This document shows, piece after piece, positions 44,441 through 54,901 of a stretch of DNA of 64,000 nt (position 1 is the first letter of the stretch; the number at the start of each line of letters is the position of its first letter). The position numbers and the translations under genes were made by a program. The notes beneath the pieces are model-generated. The model searched no databases. It was not told the DNA's origin and saw only the letters and a list, made by a program, of their open reading frames with translations. The stretch comes from Kappaphycus alvarezii (taxonomy: Eukaryota > Rhodophyta > Florideophyceae > Gigartinales > Solieriaceae), in the NCBI GenBank assembly GCA_002205965.3, contig NADL03000626.1, positions 496,001 to 560,000 on the forward strand, given 5' to 3'.

Positions 44441-47400
44441 AGGATCTTTACTAATTATTTATATTGAGTGTGAACTGTCTGCTCGACTTTTCAGTTTAGA
44501 ACTGAATGGACCGAATCGGTCACGTGCAGTGGGCGCGCGATATGATGGCCATAGCCACCGACGACCACAAAGCGCAACTGATACGCTGGTAGATGCGTCT
44601 GCGAAGCGTAGCGTCCGAGGTGTGGCATTTCCTGGGTTCACGTGGTACAAACTCTTCGATGAATAATACCGTCTCCGGAGAAGGGTACCGGAGGGAGTCG
44701 AAAACCAGAGGCTGGAAATGAGAACCTGGGTCGTGGGAGGGCAGGGAGGGGGGCACCAGGCGCCCTGACAGCTTATGCTGTAGGTCCTGGACCTTGCGTT
44801 GGTGAGTGAGGGCGGCAGCCCCATTGGCTGCTTGCGTTGCTTTGGTGATTGAGGTATGCTTGAGCGGTGATGTCGCATGCGATGGGTCGGTGTGGTAAGC
44901 CAGCTTCAGTGTCACTGGGGGTTGCACGAGGAGAATGTCGGCGGGCCTGTAGTCCGTACCGGGGAGGAGATTCTCAACTTCAAACTCGTAGTCAAGGCCG
45001 GCGGAGCGGAAAACGTGCCACGCGAACACGTTGCGAACGGAGTTGTGGCGGTGAATGCGTCCAAACTCTGAGACGCAGCGGTCGGCGGTATGGTTACCGT
45101 GGACATCCATGTCCTGCTGGCAGTGGTGGCATTTCATGGGCACCGAGTCTGTGTAGACTGGGAGACCGAGATGCCTGCGCAGCATGATGCTCCAGTGCTC
45201 TCATGACACCTTCGTCGCAGTGGTGGGATGGGTACATAGGAACGCCGCAGCACCGGTGCGACGGTAGGCCAAGCCCCGAATCCGGTGACGTGTGGATATC
45301 CCGGAGTGGCAGCTGGGACGAGTCACCCTCTTCCATAGGTCGTCTTCCCAAAACTCCTTTGACCTGGCCTCTTGCTGTGCCAGATTTAGATGAGATTGTA
45401 GGTTGACGGGCACGGCCGCAAGGGAGGCGGGTCAAAGACGCCTAGGTCGATGGCAAACGGATCCCGTTGGATCTGGCGGACGAAATTGCGCAAGGGGAGG
45501 CGTGCCTGGTTGACCAGGAAGGATCAATCAGCACGTGTCTGTTTCCCAAGTACGGCGACGGAGCAGAGTGTAGCGTAGTCGGCTATGCGTAAGCGGGCGG
45601 GGCAGCGTCAAGAATGCTGGCGGCGACAGCCGCGTGCAGTGCGGGACCAATCCTGGAGAACCCGTGCCCTCCAAGACGGAGTGGGAGACATGCTTGTTCC
45701 CAGGCGTCGTCGGTGAGGGGGACGTTATGCAGAGCGCCATAGGCAGATCGCTGTAGGGAGTCAAACTCCTCTGCAGGCTCCGCGGCGTGCTGAGGGTCAG
45801 CAAGCCAAGACGCGTGAAGCACCCGGCATGCGGAGGCACATAGGCGGGGCATGTGGAAGCGTCCCGTGGGGTCTCGGACCCCTTCCAGCAACGCAAGGGT
45901 GCGACGGCACACCGCTCCCTTGCTGAGTAGGTATGCCTTCGTGAAGGCAGCGTTACCCAACGGGGCTCCGAGGAGCTCAAACCCGTCGCCGGCGCATTCT
46001 GCAAGCGGAAACTCGTCCAAGAAAGCAGCGCGGTCAACTGGCGAAGTGTGCGGCCAGGAGATGTGGGTCTTATGGGGGTTAATAAACAGACCATAAGACG
46101 GCCCATCGAGCGCGAGGGACCGTAGTGCTCGCCGTAGACCATCGACTGACCCAATTATTGTACCGTCGTCGGCGTGCCACTGATTCCACCCTCCTCATCG
46201 GCGACCCGCCGGATGAGCGGTTGTATCGTCAACCAGAAAAGCAGCATACTCGCATGGTCCCCTTGCTGAATTCCCTGGGCGCCGGAAAGAGTCGTCTACT
46301 CCCGATTTTGGGACGATTAGCGGTGGTCGGGAGCGACCATACACCATGTTTGCAAACCGGGGAAGTGAGGTGGCACGGGATGGCAGCATGTCCAGCATTG
46401 CTTGCCGATCAACGCAGTTGAATGCGTTTTGAGTATCGATGAGAGCGGTGGCAACGTTTGGGTCCGATGACACCCTTCGCAGCATGGTGCACATGTCATG
46501 GACGATAGCATCCATGCCGGCCTTGATGCCATTTGCAGTTTGGAAGGGGGCCAAAAATGCACGGGAGTCATCAGTAGCCGACGGGAGCAGCGTATTCGTG
46601 ACCAGGCACCGGAGGACAGAGCCGACCACGATGGGACAGATCTTCCCAGGCTTGGGCCGCAGGGGGAGGAGGGTCGTTGCGGAGAGCAGGGTAAGAACCG
46701 AATCGGGGAGGTCTCCCTAAACTCCGATGCCAGTGACACCAGGCACGGGCTAAGTGAGGTCTTAGCAAGCAGGTGGAACCATCTCGAGGGCGTCCGATCC
46801 AGACCCGCTGTGGTATCCCGCGGGATGCGACGCGCGGCCTGCGCAACAGCGGGTTCCGTGACTTGCGGGGGTGGTGGGAGACGTTCCTCGGGAAGCGGGG
46901 CGATGGGCTGTGGCGGCGACGGATGAAGTTCTTGCAGACGCTGGATGGTGGTAGGCAAGTTGACGTCGGCGCACGGAGCATTGTGAAGCATCCGCATCGC
47001 CTTGCCATAGCGAGCGTCAGCGCAGAGAGCTTCGGTCCGCCGAGAACGTTTGGCGTAGTCGGGTGAAGCAGGTGTGCGAGCACTTGGGGAGTGCTCGATA
47101 ACCCACTCAGCCCGGTGGTGATGCTCGTTGACAGCATCAGCCCACAGGGCGCCCCATTGGGAGCCAGTGTGAGCCCGCCGGAGCCGGTCCCAGAGCGCGG
47201 AACGTTGACCTTGGACGGATCTCCACCCTTCCTCACCCCGAAAGCTGCGCCGGATGACAGCGGTGGGGAGCATATTTGACCAGCTTGACGAGGAGGAGGA
47301 CGAACTGGCTGAGACATGCGGAGGAGATGTCCTGGAAGATGTCCGCCTCACGGTACGGCGTGCGTAGGATATCATAGGGGTCGGCAAAGGGTAAGATGAC

Positions 47401-48265
47401 GGGGAGGCAGTGGACGGGATAGACGACTCCATGGACAGAGTTATGTTGAGTGGCCCTGAGCGCTAGTCGCCGCTGGGAGATCCTTTTTCTCAGCATGTGC
47501 CGGGGTGCCCTTGTGCCGGGGAACCGCTGGCACCACATCCTCCATGGCCTGACTAGGCACGGAGGACGCAGCAGGTTTGGGGGCCTGCTGGGCCCGGGCG
47601 GGGTTAGCGTTGTCCTTGGTTGGGAGTTCCGCCGGCACCACCTCCTCCATTGCCGGCGTAGGCACGGGGGTCGCAGTGGGAGTGGGACGGGAGATGTCAG
47701 CAAGGTTTGGGGCCTCCTGGGCACGGGCGGGGGTTGCGGGTGTTGTGAACACCAGCGTAGGATCCACGCGGGCGATGGCCTTGGCTGTGGATGCCTGGGA
47801 GCACTCGCTTTACCGATGGCCGCAGTGCAAACACGGCGGCGGTGCCCGAGGGTAGAAGCGGCAGCCTTGGGCGGGGGCCGGCAGGTGAGGGCGGAGGTCA
47901 ACCGCTGTGCCTCGGCAGGTGCAGGATCCACGGTGGCAGGTCCCTCTAGGAGGGCATCTTGACGGGCCGGGGGGGTCTCGTTGGTGGGGGCTACCATGTC
48001 CTTCTGGGAGCCCTGTTTCAGGGGCTGCCTGCCCTGGCTGCGTAAGGCCGCGATGTCGTTAATGTGGCCGCGGAGGGCCGAAGCTAAGACTTGGAGCGTG
48101 TACGGGTTGGCCGACCGGCGGTCAGAGCGGCGGCCAGCATTCTGAACGAGACGAATTTCCTTCTGCAGGCGTGTCTGGATACCGCCGGCAGCGAAAGCGT
48201 CGAGGGCCTTCATAGTCGGCTCCTGCACTGGACCCTCGATATCAATGCAGTAAAGTTTCTTCACT
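44441..48265 (-). mobile_element. Non-LTR retrotransposon copy B, longest copy (RT plus zinc finger-nuclease)
   Basis: About 3.8 kb, broken by frame changes. From its 5' end (near 48,265): an N-terminal helical region (DAFAAGGIQTRLQKEIRLVQ) and a CCHC-like knuckle near 47,800 (CLHCGHR, SEC). Next comes a Pro/Ala-rich segment with a tandem duplication near 47,520-47,740. The RT has ANGIKAGMDAIVHDM, ALIDTQNAFNCVDRQAMLD (catalytic Asp), QQGDHASMLLFWLT and WHADDGTIIGS with both palm aspartates at 46,165-46,170. A thumb-like region follows (DGFELLGAPLGNAAF). The C-terminus has a CHHCQQDMDVHGNHTADRC zinc finger, RHNSVRNVFAWHVF, YRPADILL and FQPLVFDSLRYPSPETVLFI. This suits a LINE with a restriction-like nuclease. 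Its 3' end carries a hairpin at 44,491-44,503. Confidence 0.7.
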
Positions 48266-48775
48266 ACCCGGTCTGCAACCCCCGGTAACACTGGAGCTGG
48301 CCTGCCAGACCGACCCATCGCATGCGACATCGCCATGACGTCCCCGTTCAAGCAGCCCTCTATTATCAAAGCGACGCAAGTCGCCGGTGGGACTGCCGCC
48401 CTCACTCACCAACGCAAGGTCCAGGACCTACAGCATAAGCTGTCAGGGCGCCTGGTGCCCCCTCCCTGCCCTCCCACGACCCAGGTTCTCATTTCCAGCC
48501 TCTGGTTTTCGACTCCCTCCGGTACCCTTCTCCGGAGACGGTATTATTCATCGAAGAGTTTGTACCACGTGAACCCAGGAAATGCCACACCTCGGAGGCT
48601 ACTATTCGCACACGCATCTACCAGCGTATCAGTAGCGCTTTGTGGTCGTCGGTGGCTATGGCCATCATATCGCGCGCTCCACTGCACGTGACCGACTTGG
48701 TCCATACAGTTAGTTCTTAACTGAATAGTCGGGCGGTCGGTGCACACTCAAGATAAGTAATTAGTAAAGATCCTT
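48265..48775 (+). mobile_element. Non-LTR retrotransposon copy C, 3' fragment head-to-head with copy B
   Basis: Very similar to the 3' 450 bp of copy B but on the other strand. It begins at the nuclease region (KATQVAGGTAALTHQRKVQD in one frame) and ends APLHVTDLVHTVSS then TAA in the hairpin 48,707-48,723. Its 3' tail (AATTAGTAAAGATCCTT) equals that of copy B. Its 5' end abuts the 5' end of copy B near 48,265-48,275, so the two diverge from a common point. Confidence 0.65.
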
Positions 48776-48930
48776 CTCTCTGTGTCGGGTTAGCTCTAAG
48801 CTCACAGGGAACTGGAGAACTTTATGGCATCAGTATGAATTATTCCGCACAACGCACTAGCGGCGTGGATGCAACCGACCACATCATCTTCCATACATTA
48901 AAATAACCCAAAAATTCCCCCGGAATAAGG

Positions 48931-49188
48931 TTAAACGGGTGTCCGAACAGCAGAGGACAGCAGGGAACAGCAGGCGGAGGTGGGCGAGGATGCGCAGGGT
49001 GTCTTCTCGAACCTCAACCGGGAAGTACGGCACATGTATTTGAGCTTCCCTACCAGCGGGATAAGTACATGCGGCGGGAACTCAGTGTCGGCTAGCGCTG
49101 CCGCCTCGCGCAAGACCTCTTTCGTTTCCTCGACATAGGCTCTCATTCTCTCTCTCTCCACTTCCAGGTCCCAAAGCGTACACCCCAC
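48931..49188 (-). pseudogene. Fragment with a charged helical reading, unknown
   Basis: The minus strand gives VERERMRAYVEETKEVLREA, ALADTEFPPHVLIPLVGKLK, convincingly protein-like but without family. It lies between two non-LTR copies and may be part of another element's ORF1. Confidence 0.3.
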
Positions 49189-49336
49189 CCCATCAGAACC
49201 TCATCCTCCTCATGGCTGCGTTGCACCCCGTCTCCCCCTTCCTACCCCTATAGTCCCGATGGGGCCCACTGAGCTCCCCACGGCCACACCTCCCACCGGC
49301 CAATTATTCGTCAGTCCCCGCTAAGTTCAGGCTATC

Positions 49337-49393
49337 ATACGAGATCCAGACAGCATTTTCAGCCGTCTGGAATCCAGACTCTGGATCTCGTAT
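49337..49393. repeat. Nested inverted repeats
   Basis: 14-bp arms ATACGAGATCCAGA (49,337-49,350) and its exact complement (49,380-49,393) enclose a second palindrome GTCTGGA-A-TCCAGAC at 49,365-49,379. The inner and outer arms share TCCAGA, so alternative foldings are possible. Confidence 0.65.
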
Positions 49394-49727
49394 TTAGATG
49401 GTGTGATGAACATTTATTTATTCTCCTGACTAAAAGCCGCCTATTAGGGAACAGTCTCAAATACTCAATATACTCAAAATTGTTGCCTGCACCTCTGCAT
49501 CTTCAAAATTTCAAATAAGAGATCTTATTTACGTAAAAATGTATGAACGTACGTAAAAATTGACAACATTACTAATTTACTCAATTAATTATTCAGTAAC
49601 TCGCAAAGCAGCGGCCCCTTCATGAAAATCTTAAAAACCTATGTTCAGTACAAACTGTTACAGCAATTGAGTAGTTCTTTACCGTATGTGCAGGGAATGA
49701 GTCAAATTGAGGGTTAGTGCGGTTTTT

Positions 49728-49742
49728 ACAGTACTGTACTGC
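49728..49742. promoter_or_regulatory. GTACTGTAC motif next to copy D
   Basis: ACAGTACTGTACTG, another instance of the recurrent motif, here next to a retroelement tail and not a gene. It counts against a purely promoter role. Confidence 0.25.
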
Positions 49743-49767
49743 GCTTATTCTGAGAAAGAAGTTTAAT

Positions 49768-50730
49768 GCGTTCAGTATCTACTGTGGACTGCGCACGTCC
49801 TAACTATACGGTTAAGATCTAACCGGATGTACTTCGTCGTCCATGCGCATCGGTGCTCGCGACAGGATAGCTTCAGCGATGGAGGACCAGAGGGTGCAAC
49901 TCAGTCGCTGCTACCAGCGACTGAGTTGCACCCTCAGATACGGCGGCGGATAACGCCAGATGTCGAGTGACACTTGGACTCGATCCGCGGAACTAACTCC
50001 TCGATAAATGCAATAGTTCCAGGGGAAGGGGCACCTAGGGAATCAAACGCCAGAGGTCGAAACGTGAAGTTTGGCGTGTAAGGCGCAGAAGATGGGCCAG
50101 TTGAGGGAGCGGGGAGGCGTCGGGCGATGTTGCGTTCCAGAGTTGTAACCTTGTCGCGGGCCGCCAGTTCAGCAGCGCCTCCGGCAACCTGGGTCGCCTT
50201 GGTGCGAACTGCGGCCTTGAACGGTGAAACGACAGTGATGTCACAGGCAGTAGGGCGCAACGTTGTGCCTTCCGGGGTCGGGGGTGGTTGTACAAGGATA
50301 TCGGCGGGCCGGAGCTTAGTGCCCGGGACGAGGAACGGAACCTCTTGCCGAGTATCCAGACCCGCGGCGCGGCGACGAATGTTACTGTACCGTACATGGG
50401 TTTGTATGATAGCGCCCCGACTTCAGTGGATCACCTGGGCTTGTGGCAGTGCAGGCAGATTACAGGCAGGGTGTCGGAGTAGACAGGCAGGCCGGGGTGC
50501 CTTTGAACCATTACGGGCCATTGCCGGTCGGGATCCCGGAGGGAGGATGCGGGTGTACATCAAGGAAGGCCGCAGAGAGACTAGACCGGAAGTCTTGACC
50601 CTGGAAGCAGCGCAGGATGTCTTCCTCCCTATGCTGGAAAAGGGTAGGACTGGCCTCCCAGTCTGCGTCACGCCAATGGAGACGGCCCCGCGCGTTTTGC
50701 GGCACCCTCTTTACTGTCACCATTTCTCAT
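49768..50730 (-). mobile_element. Non-LTR retrotransposon copy D, C-terminal part
   Basis: Minus-strand partner of copy A. It shows MVQRHPGLPVYSDTLPVICL (zinc finger start near 50,510), TVVSPFKAAVRTKATQVAGG, FRPLAFDSLGAPSPGTIAFI and the tail with hairpin 49,809-49,825. The last 140 bp differ from copy A at only a few positions. It carries a 46-bp hairpin insertion at 49,890-49,935 that copy A lacks. Confidence 0.65.
49890..49935. repeat. Perfect 21-bp inverted repeat in copy D
   Basis: Left arm 49,890-49,910, loop CTAC 49,911-49,914, right arm 49,915-49,935, exact complements. Copy A has only one arm (CAGCGACTGAGTTGCACCCT), so the second is a local inverted duplication in copy D. Confidence 0.85.
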
Positions 50731-50886
50731 GACTGCCACCTGGAAGAGATCCCTCGGTCAGCCATCTCGCTCTAATCCTCCCACCATCCGCAGCTGTCTT
50801 CGTCGTTAACAGCTACGGCCCTTTTCGAGCGTTGTTCCTCGCCGGAATCCCGTGAAAGGTTCCAGTCTACGATCACAACTGAACTC

Positions 50887-51780
50887 ATGCTTTCGAAGTC
50901 TGACAGGTTGTTCTTGCCTGCAGTAGGACCTGATCGAGCACGGCTCCGCTTAGAGCGCACATCCCCCTCTTCTGTTTTCTCTTCGCTTCCTCACCCCCAC
51001 CGCATTACGAACATGTCCTCCTATGCGCAGAGGGTCGCTCTCGCTCTCCATCTCCGCATCGGGCTATTCCGTGGATCTACTCGCTGCGTAGTCTGCACCC
51101 GGCGCTCGGCCGACGTAGCACCCGTCTTAGATCAAAGCGGCCAACACGCTTTGAACTTCAAATACGAAGATTGTGTGACTCGTCGACAATAACGTCCTCC
51201 GCAACGTTCTCGTCCGCTTTTGTAAGGAAGTTGGGATTGCTGCCCTCGTCGAGCATCCGCTCCTGTACCGGATTCCCAATTCGTCCGCACATTCGGAGTC
51301 CCCCGCGTTACGAATGGACATCTACATGCACGCTACATATGGGTTTCACAGTACTGATATCGCCGGCGACGTTACTGTTTCCCACCCCTAATCTTGCCGC
51401 CACATCTCGCTAAGTACGGTTACACCGGACGCTGCCGCGACACTCGCAGAGCGCGAAAAAATTCGTCATTATGGCAATTACTGCGACCAAAACGATGTCC
51501 TTTCCTCCCCTGTCGGGATTGATATCCATGGCGCCTCGGGTGGCAGCGGCCAGGTTTTCTTCCGCCGACTTGCTTCCTTCGCTGCCTCCCGTCGTGGTTC
51601 CTCCCCTCAACAGGAGCCCTGCGACTTCGTTACCCGATTTGCGTTTAGTCTCGAAGTAATGCAGGCGCGACAGGTTTCCACCCGACGCCTGCATTCTTGG
51701 TTATCTTCTGATTACCCTCTGCACGCTTCTGTGCCATATCGTACAACTGGTAAACATCCACTACCACGTTCAGTGTAGAT
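50887..51780 (+). mobile_element. Non-LTR retrotransposon fragment H, different subfamily
   Basis: Reads YAQRVALALHLRIGLFRGST, RCVVCTRR, HALNFKYEDCVTRR, then one frame over NNVLRNVLVRFCKEVGIAAL, DVTVSHP and LAEREKIRHYGNYCDQNDV, TRFAFSLEVMQARQ. These are the zinc finger, RHN and D-V-T-V/E-x-x-K blocks of the same kind of C-terminal nuclease, but clearly diverged from copies A-D. It ends at 51,776 without the hairpin. Confidence 0.5.
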
Positions 51781-52111
51781 TGCGTGTTTCATGGAGATGC
51801 AGCAAAGACAACGGGGTTAAGGTCTCAAAGTGCGACGGGGTCGCGGTGTCCGGGATACGGTCCACGAAAGTATAACAGAGCAGAGAGGCTTGATCAAGGA
51901 AGGAAACCCAGTCTGTAGGGCACGGGAAATGTAGGAGGTCTACAGTCCTGGGGGAGGGAATATGGGACGGTACGCCCCGAGCGCAGACGGCGTCAATTAT
52001 GCTGGCTGTGGCACTTCGATGAAGGAGTTCCAGTTTCGCAGAAACCATGTCCGCCGCGTTGGGTAATATAGTACTACCACCACTACAGTTTCTTGTCCTG
52101 CTCATTGACAC
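51770..52111 (-). other. Minus-strand ORF, possible retroelement fragment
   Basis: 113 codons (NAADMVSAKLELLHRSATAS, IIDAV). It weakly recalls the region between RT and zinc finger in the non-LTR copies (LHAAVAASILDAA). Support is thin. Confidence 0.22.
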
Positions 52112-52157
52112 AACACATTACTTCCGTTTATTATCTAAATCACCGACTAGTATGTGT

Positions 52158-53313
52158 TCAGGTGCTATGTTGATGTCTTCTGAATTGCCGACTGAGCCGC
52201 GCACGACGCCACTCGCGGGAGCTCTCCAATACACGCCTGCGCCTCTCAGCGGTGTCATCAGCAATACTGACCAGCCTGTTCCTCAGCCTGCAAAACTTTT
52301 GACGGTCAGGCCCTGGCAATGGATACCACTTCACGTGTAAGTTGGCTAAACAAAGACCAAACTTAAAGAAGGGGTCATAAAGAGGTTCGGCCCAACGCCA
52401 TTTTTGCGAAAGCAACGCCCACTGGCCACAGAGTCGGCCAAAATAGTTTTCAACAATTATGCGATCCCCGCTAACTTTGCGGTTGTACTGCTCGTCATTG
52501 AGGGATGGTACCCCGAGCTATGGTTTCTCCTTAGAATGTATAGCACGAACCATTTCCAGGGTCCCTTGGTAGCCCTTATCGACTAGAACACCCCAAGAAT
52601 TTGGCTTAATTCCGGAGTGTAGCCCCAAATCAGGCCAGCTTCTCGGTCTTCCGGCGATTTATTCAGCTCCTATTCATGACAAGCACGCATCCTGTAAAAA
52701 ATTTCGAAGTCTGATACCGAACCTGGATAAGGGTTGCTGGACCCAATGCAAAGCGTGCTCGGTAAAACTGAAACCTCGACTTTTAGGCCATACAATTTAT
52801 GCTTATCGCTGAAATACCGTTTTCCTTCTTCAACACTACCGCTGGACGAAAAGACTGCTGGAAGGTTAGGTCAGTGCAGTAACGAGCCTCTGGGAAATTT
52901 TCGAACACCCGCCGATCCTCCTCAAGCCTGTTCATACTATGCATCTTCCCTACTTCTGTAACGAATGATTCTTATGCGAAATTGGCGATTGAGATCAAAA
53001 GCTTTGTAACTAATCTCTCAAACGTAGGGGCTTTCATATTAAAGATCTTGGCAAAAATTTGCCATTGGCCTCCGTGCTTTAGAGCAGTTAGTAACATAAA
53101 CAAAAATTCTTTACCTGCGACACTAGACTTAAGCCCTCTCCCCACGTTATAGTTCTGCGTTACAAATTCTTGGCAGTGGTTCTTCAGAGTTTCGAACTCA
53201 TTCGGCGTAAAGTTGATCATGCTACGTATTCCATCAACTCTGCCCTCATCGTAAAAAGTGTCTATTACAGGACAACGGGAGCCCCCATCACAATCGGACT
53301 CACCTATGTCCAA
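52158..53313 (-). pseudogene. DDE transposase, PIF/Harbinger-like (DDE_Tnp_4 type), decayed
   Basis: From 53,313: an N-terminal helix-turn-helix region (FTPNEFETLKNHCQEFV, KEFLFMLLTALKHGGQWQIF, KAPTFERLVTKLL), an in-frame TAA near 52,977, then ENFPEARYCTDLTFQQ with the first catalytic Asp. In other frames come KHKLYGLKVEVSVLPST and PGSVSDFEIF with the second Asp, VDKGYQGTLEMVRAI, and DRIIVENYFGRLCGQWALLS with the likely Glu. The protein ends at 52,158. Several frame changes and at least two stops break it. No terminal inverted repeats seen. Confidence 0.65.
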
Positions 53314-53399
53314 TAAGGAGTTGTACTGACTAATTTCATTTTCTCGCTAAATTGTTATGTCAGCTAAAAGGAGAAGGGAAGCCGCAGCGTTGTCATTGT

Positions 53400-53900
53400 G
53401 AACTAATGAATGGCGTGCTGACTGTGTAGGTAACATAATTGTAGTGTCAGGGGGCTGCGTTTCCGTCATGGTTAGAAAGAGTTGTGCTGGCGATTTTGTT
53501 GCCGATGAATCGTGGTAGCTGCACGACTTGGTTGCGGTGAAACTCTGTCGTAGCGAGGGGTGGTGGCCCTGAGGGGTAGTGTTTGTGACGTGGTATGGGG
53601 ATAACGTGTGGTGGTTGTGACTAGTGGTGGTGCCGAATGGTGATGGATAGTCCTATTACTGACAGGTTCTGGTGGTACAGAGGCTTAGTGAACGAGAGGT
53701 GGGTTTGTGGTGAGGCTTGGTGGCGTCAAGTCTCGGTGGGGTCAAGGCGTTGCAGTAGCTTAGCGTAATGGTGCCGAAGTGGGCTGGTGGCTTAGATTAG
53801 TGGCCACGAGGTCCAGTGCTGGTCAGGCTTGGTTGTGGGAAGTCGTTGGGGTAGCGAGGGGAGAGGCCGCTGGTTGGTGTTGATGGGACTATTTTACAGG
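53400..53900. other. GT-rich, strand-asymmetric tract
   Basis: About 500 bp where the plus strand is dominated by G and T (for example GGGGTGGTGGCCCTGAGGGG, GTGGTGGTTGTGACTAGTGG), with few C or A. No open frame of interest. Confidence 0.5.
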
Positions 53901-54289
53901 CTAATCTGGGTGATGGAATGGTGAAGGCAGTTTGTATTTCACAGTTGTGCTGTGCGCAACCCATGTTAGTGTTTTTGATTTGGTGGTCGCCTACTGTATG
54001 CTCCGATGTTTACGCGAAATTACTGTATTTATTCGTTTTAAACTGAGTGCCTTCTGAAAACGCGCACTGAATTCAGACTTACTGTATTCTCGAAGTCTTA
54101 CAAGGTAAATGCTTTCTTTTAATCGCATGAAGCAAATACTGTTTTCTCAAAGGTTTGTAATGTAATTGTGCAGTTGGTATGTTTTTCATATTGATCGCCT
54201 AAGCTCTACAATTGTATTGGCTCTTTCTCGTGTGCCCGCTTATATGATTGATTTCTCTATTAAAGTTATACATAATTTTTACTCATCTG

Positions 54290-54350
54290 TCATTTCGAGT
54301 GTGCACTGACTGACCGCCTATGAAGATTAAGATCTAATCGGACGGAAGTT
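54290..54350 (-). mobile_element. Solo non-LTR 3' tail
   Basis: On the minus strand: RPIRS then TAA, hairpin 54,325-54,339 (GATTA AGATC TAATC on plus), then GGCGGTCAGTCAGTGCACAC. It matches the tail of copy C (GGGCGGTCGGTGCACACTCA). Only about 60 bp remain. Confidence 0.45.
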
Positions 54351-54901
54351 TGGTCACAAACTTAACCAGCAAGTAATTTCGTAGGTCCCGTCCTTTTGAA
54401 GAAAAAGCAGCGTCAATATTAAGAAAGTGTCGATGAAAGAATACGGAAGTTTGAAAGTTTTAGTCTGTTGATTTAATTATTAGAGCATCCCTACCGGTGC
54501 GTAATCCAAAATCCAATAAGGACAGGTGTAGCAAAAATATTGGAGGGTCCAATTTCCTCAAACGCGTTCTAACGCCGGTTTTAACTGTATCGGGTGGACT
54601 GCTGTGGTTGCATTTATGCCGCGTATAATTTAACCCAAATTTACCCTATACATTGGTGGGTCGCCGCGGACTAGCGATCGCGGAAAATTGCTGCTGGTGG
54701 AACATGAGGAGTAAAGTACTGCTGGGCATTCCGAGAGAGAGAAGGGGGAGATAGACTCTTGGCCGAGCAGGTACTTTCGTGCCCTTCCAACTTGCTTTTG
54801 CCCTTATCCTTTACTTTCCTCCACGAGTCCTTTCCCTGCCACTGCCACACGCGGTAAGCACAGGATACTAACTGCTCTCCTCCCCTGCCACTACCACAGT
54901 T

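Noticed and set aside
45094..45435. Overlapping open frames on both strands of the 44-48 kb element as separate genes
   Set aside because: High GC keeps alternative frames open; only the frames with RT, zinc finger and nuclease motifs are coherent.
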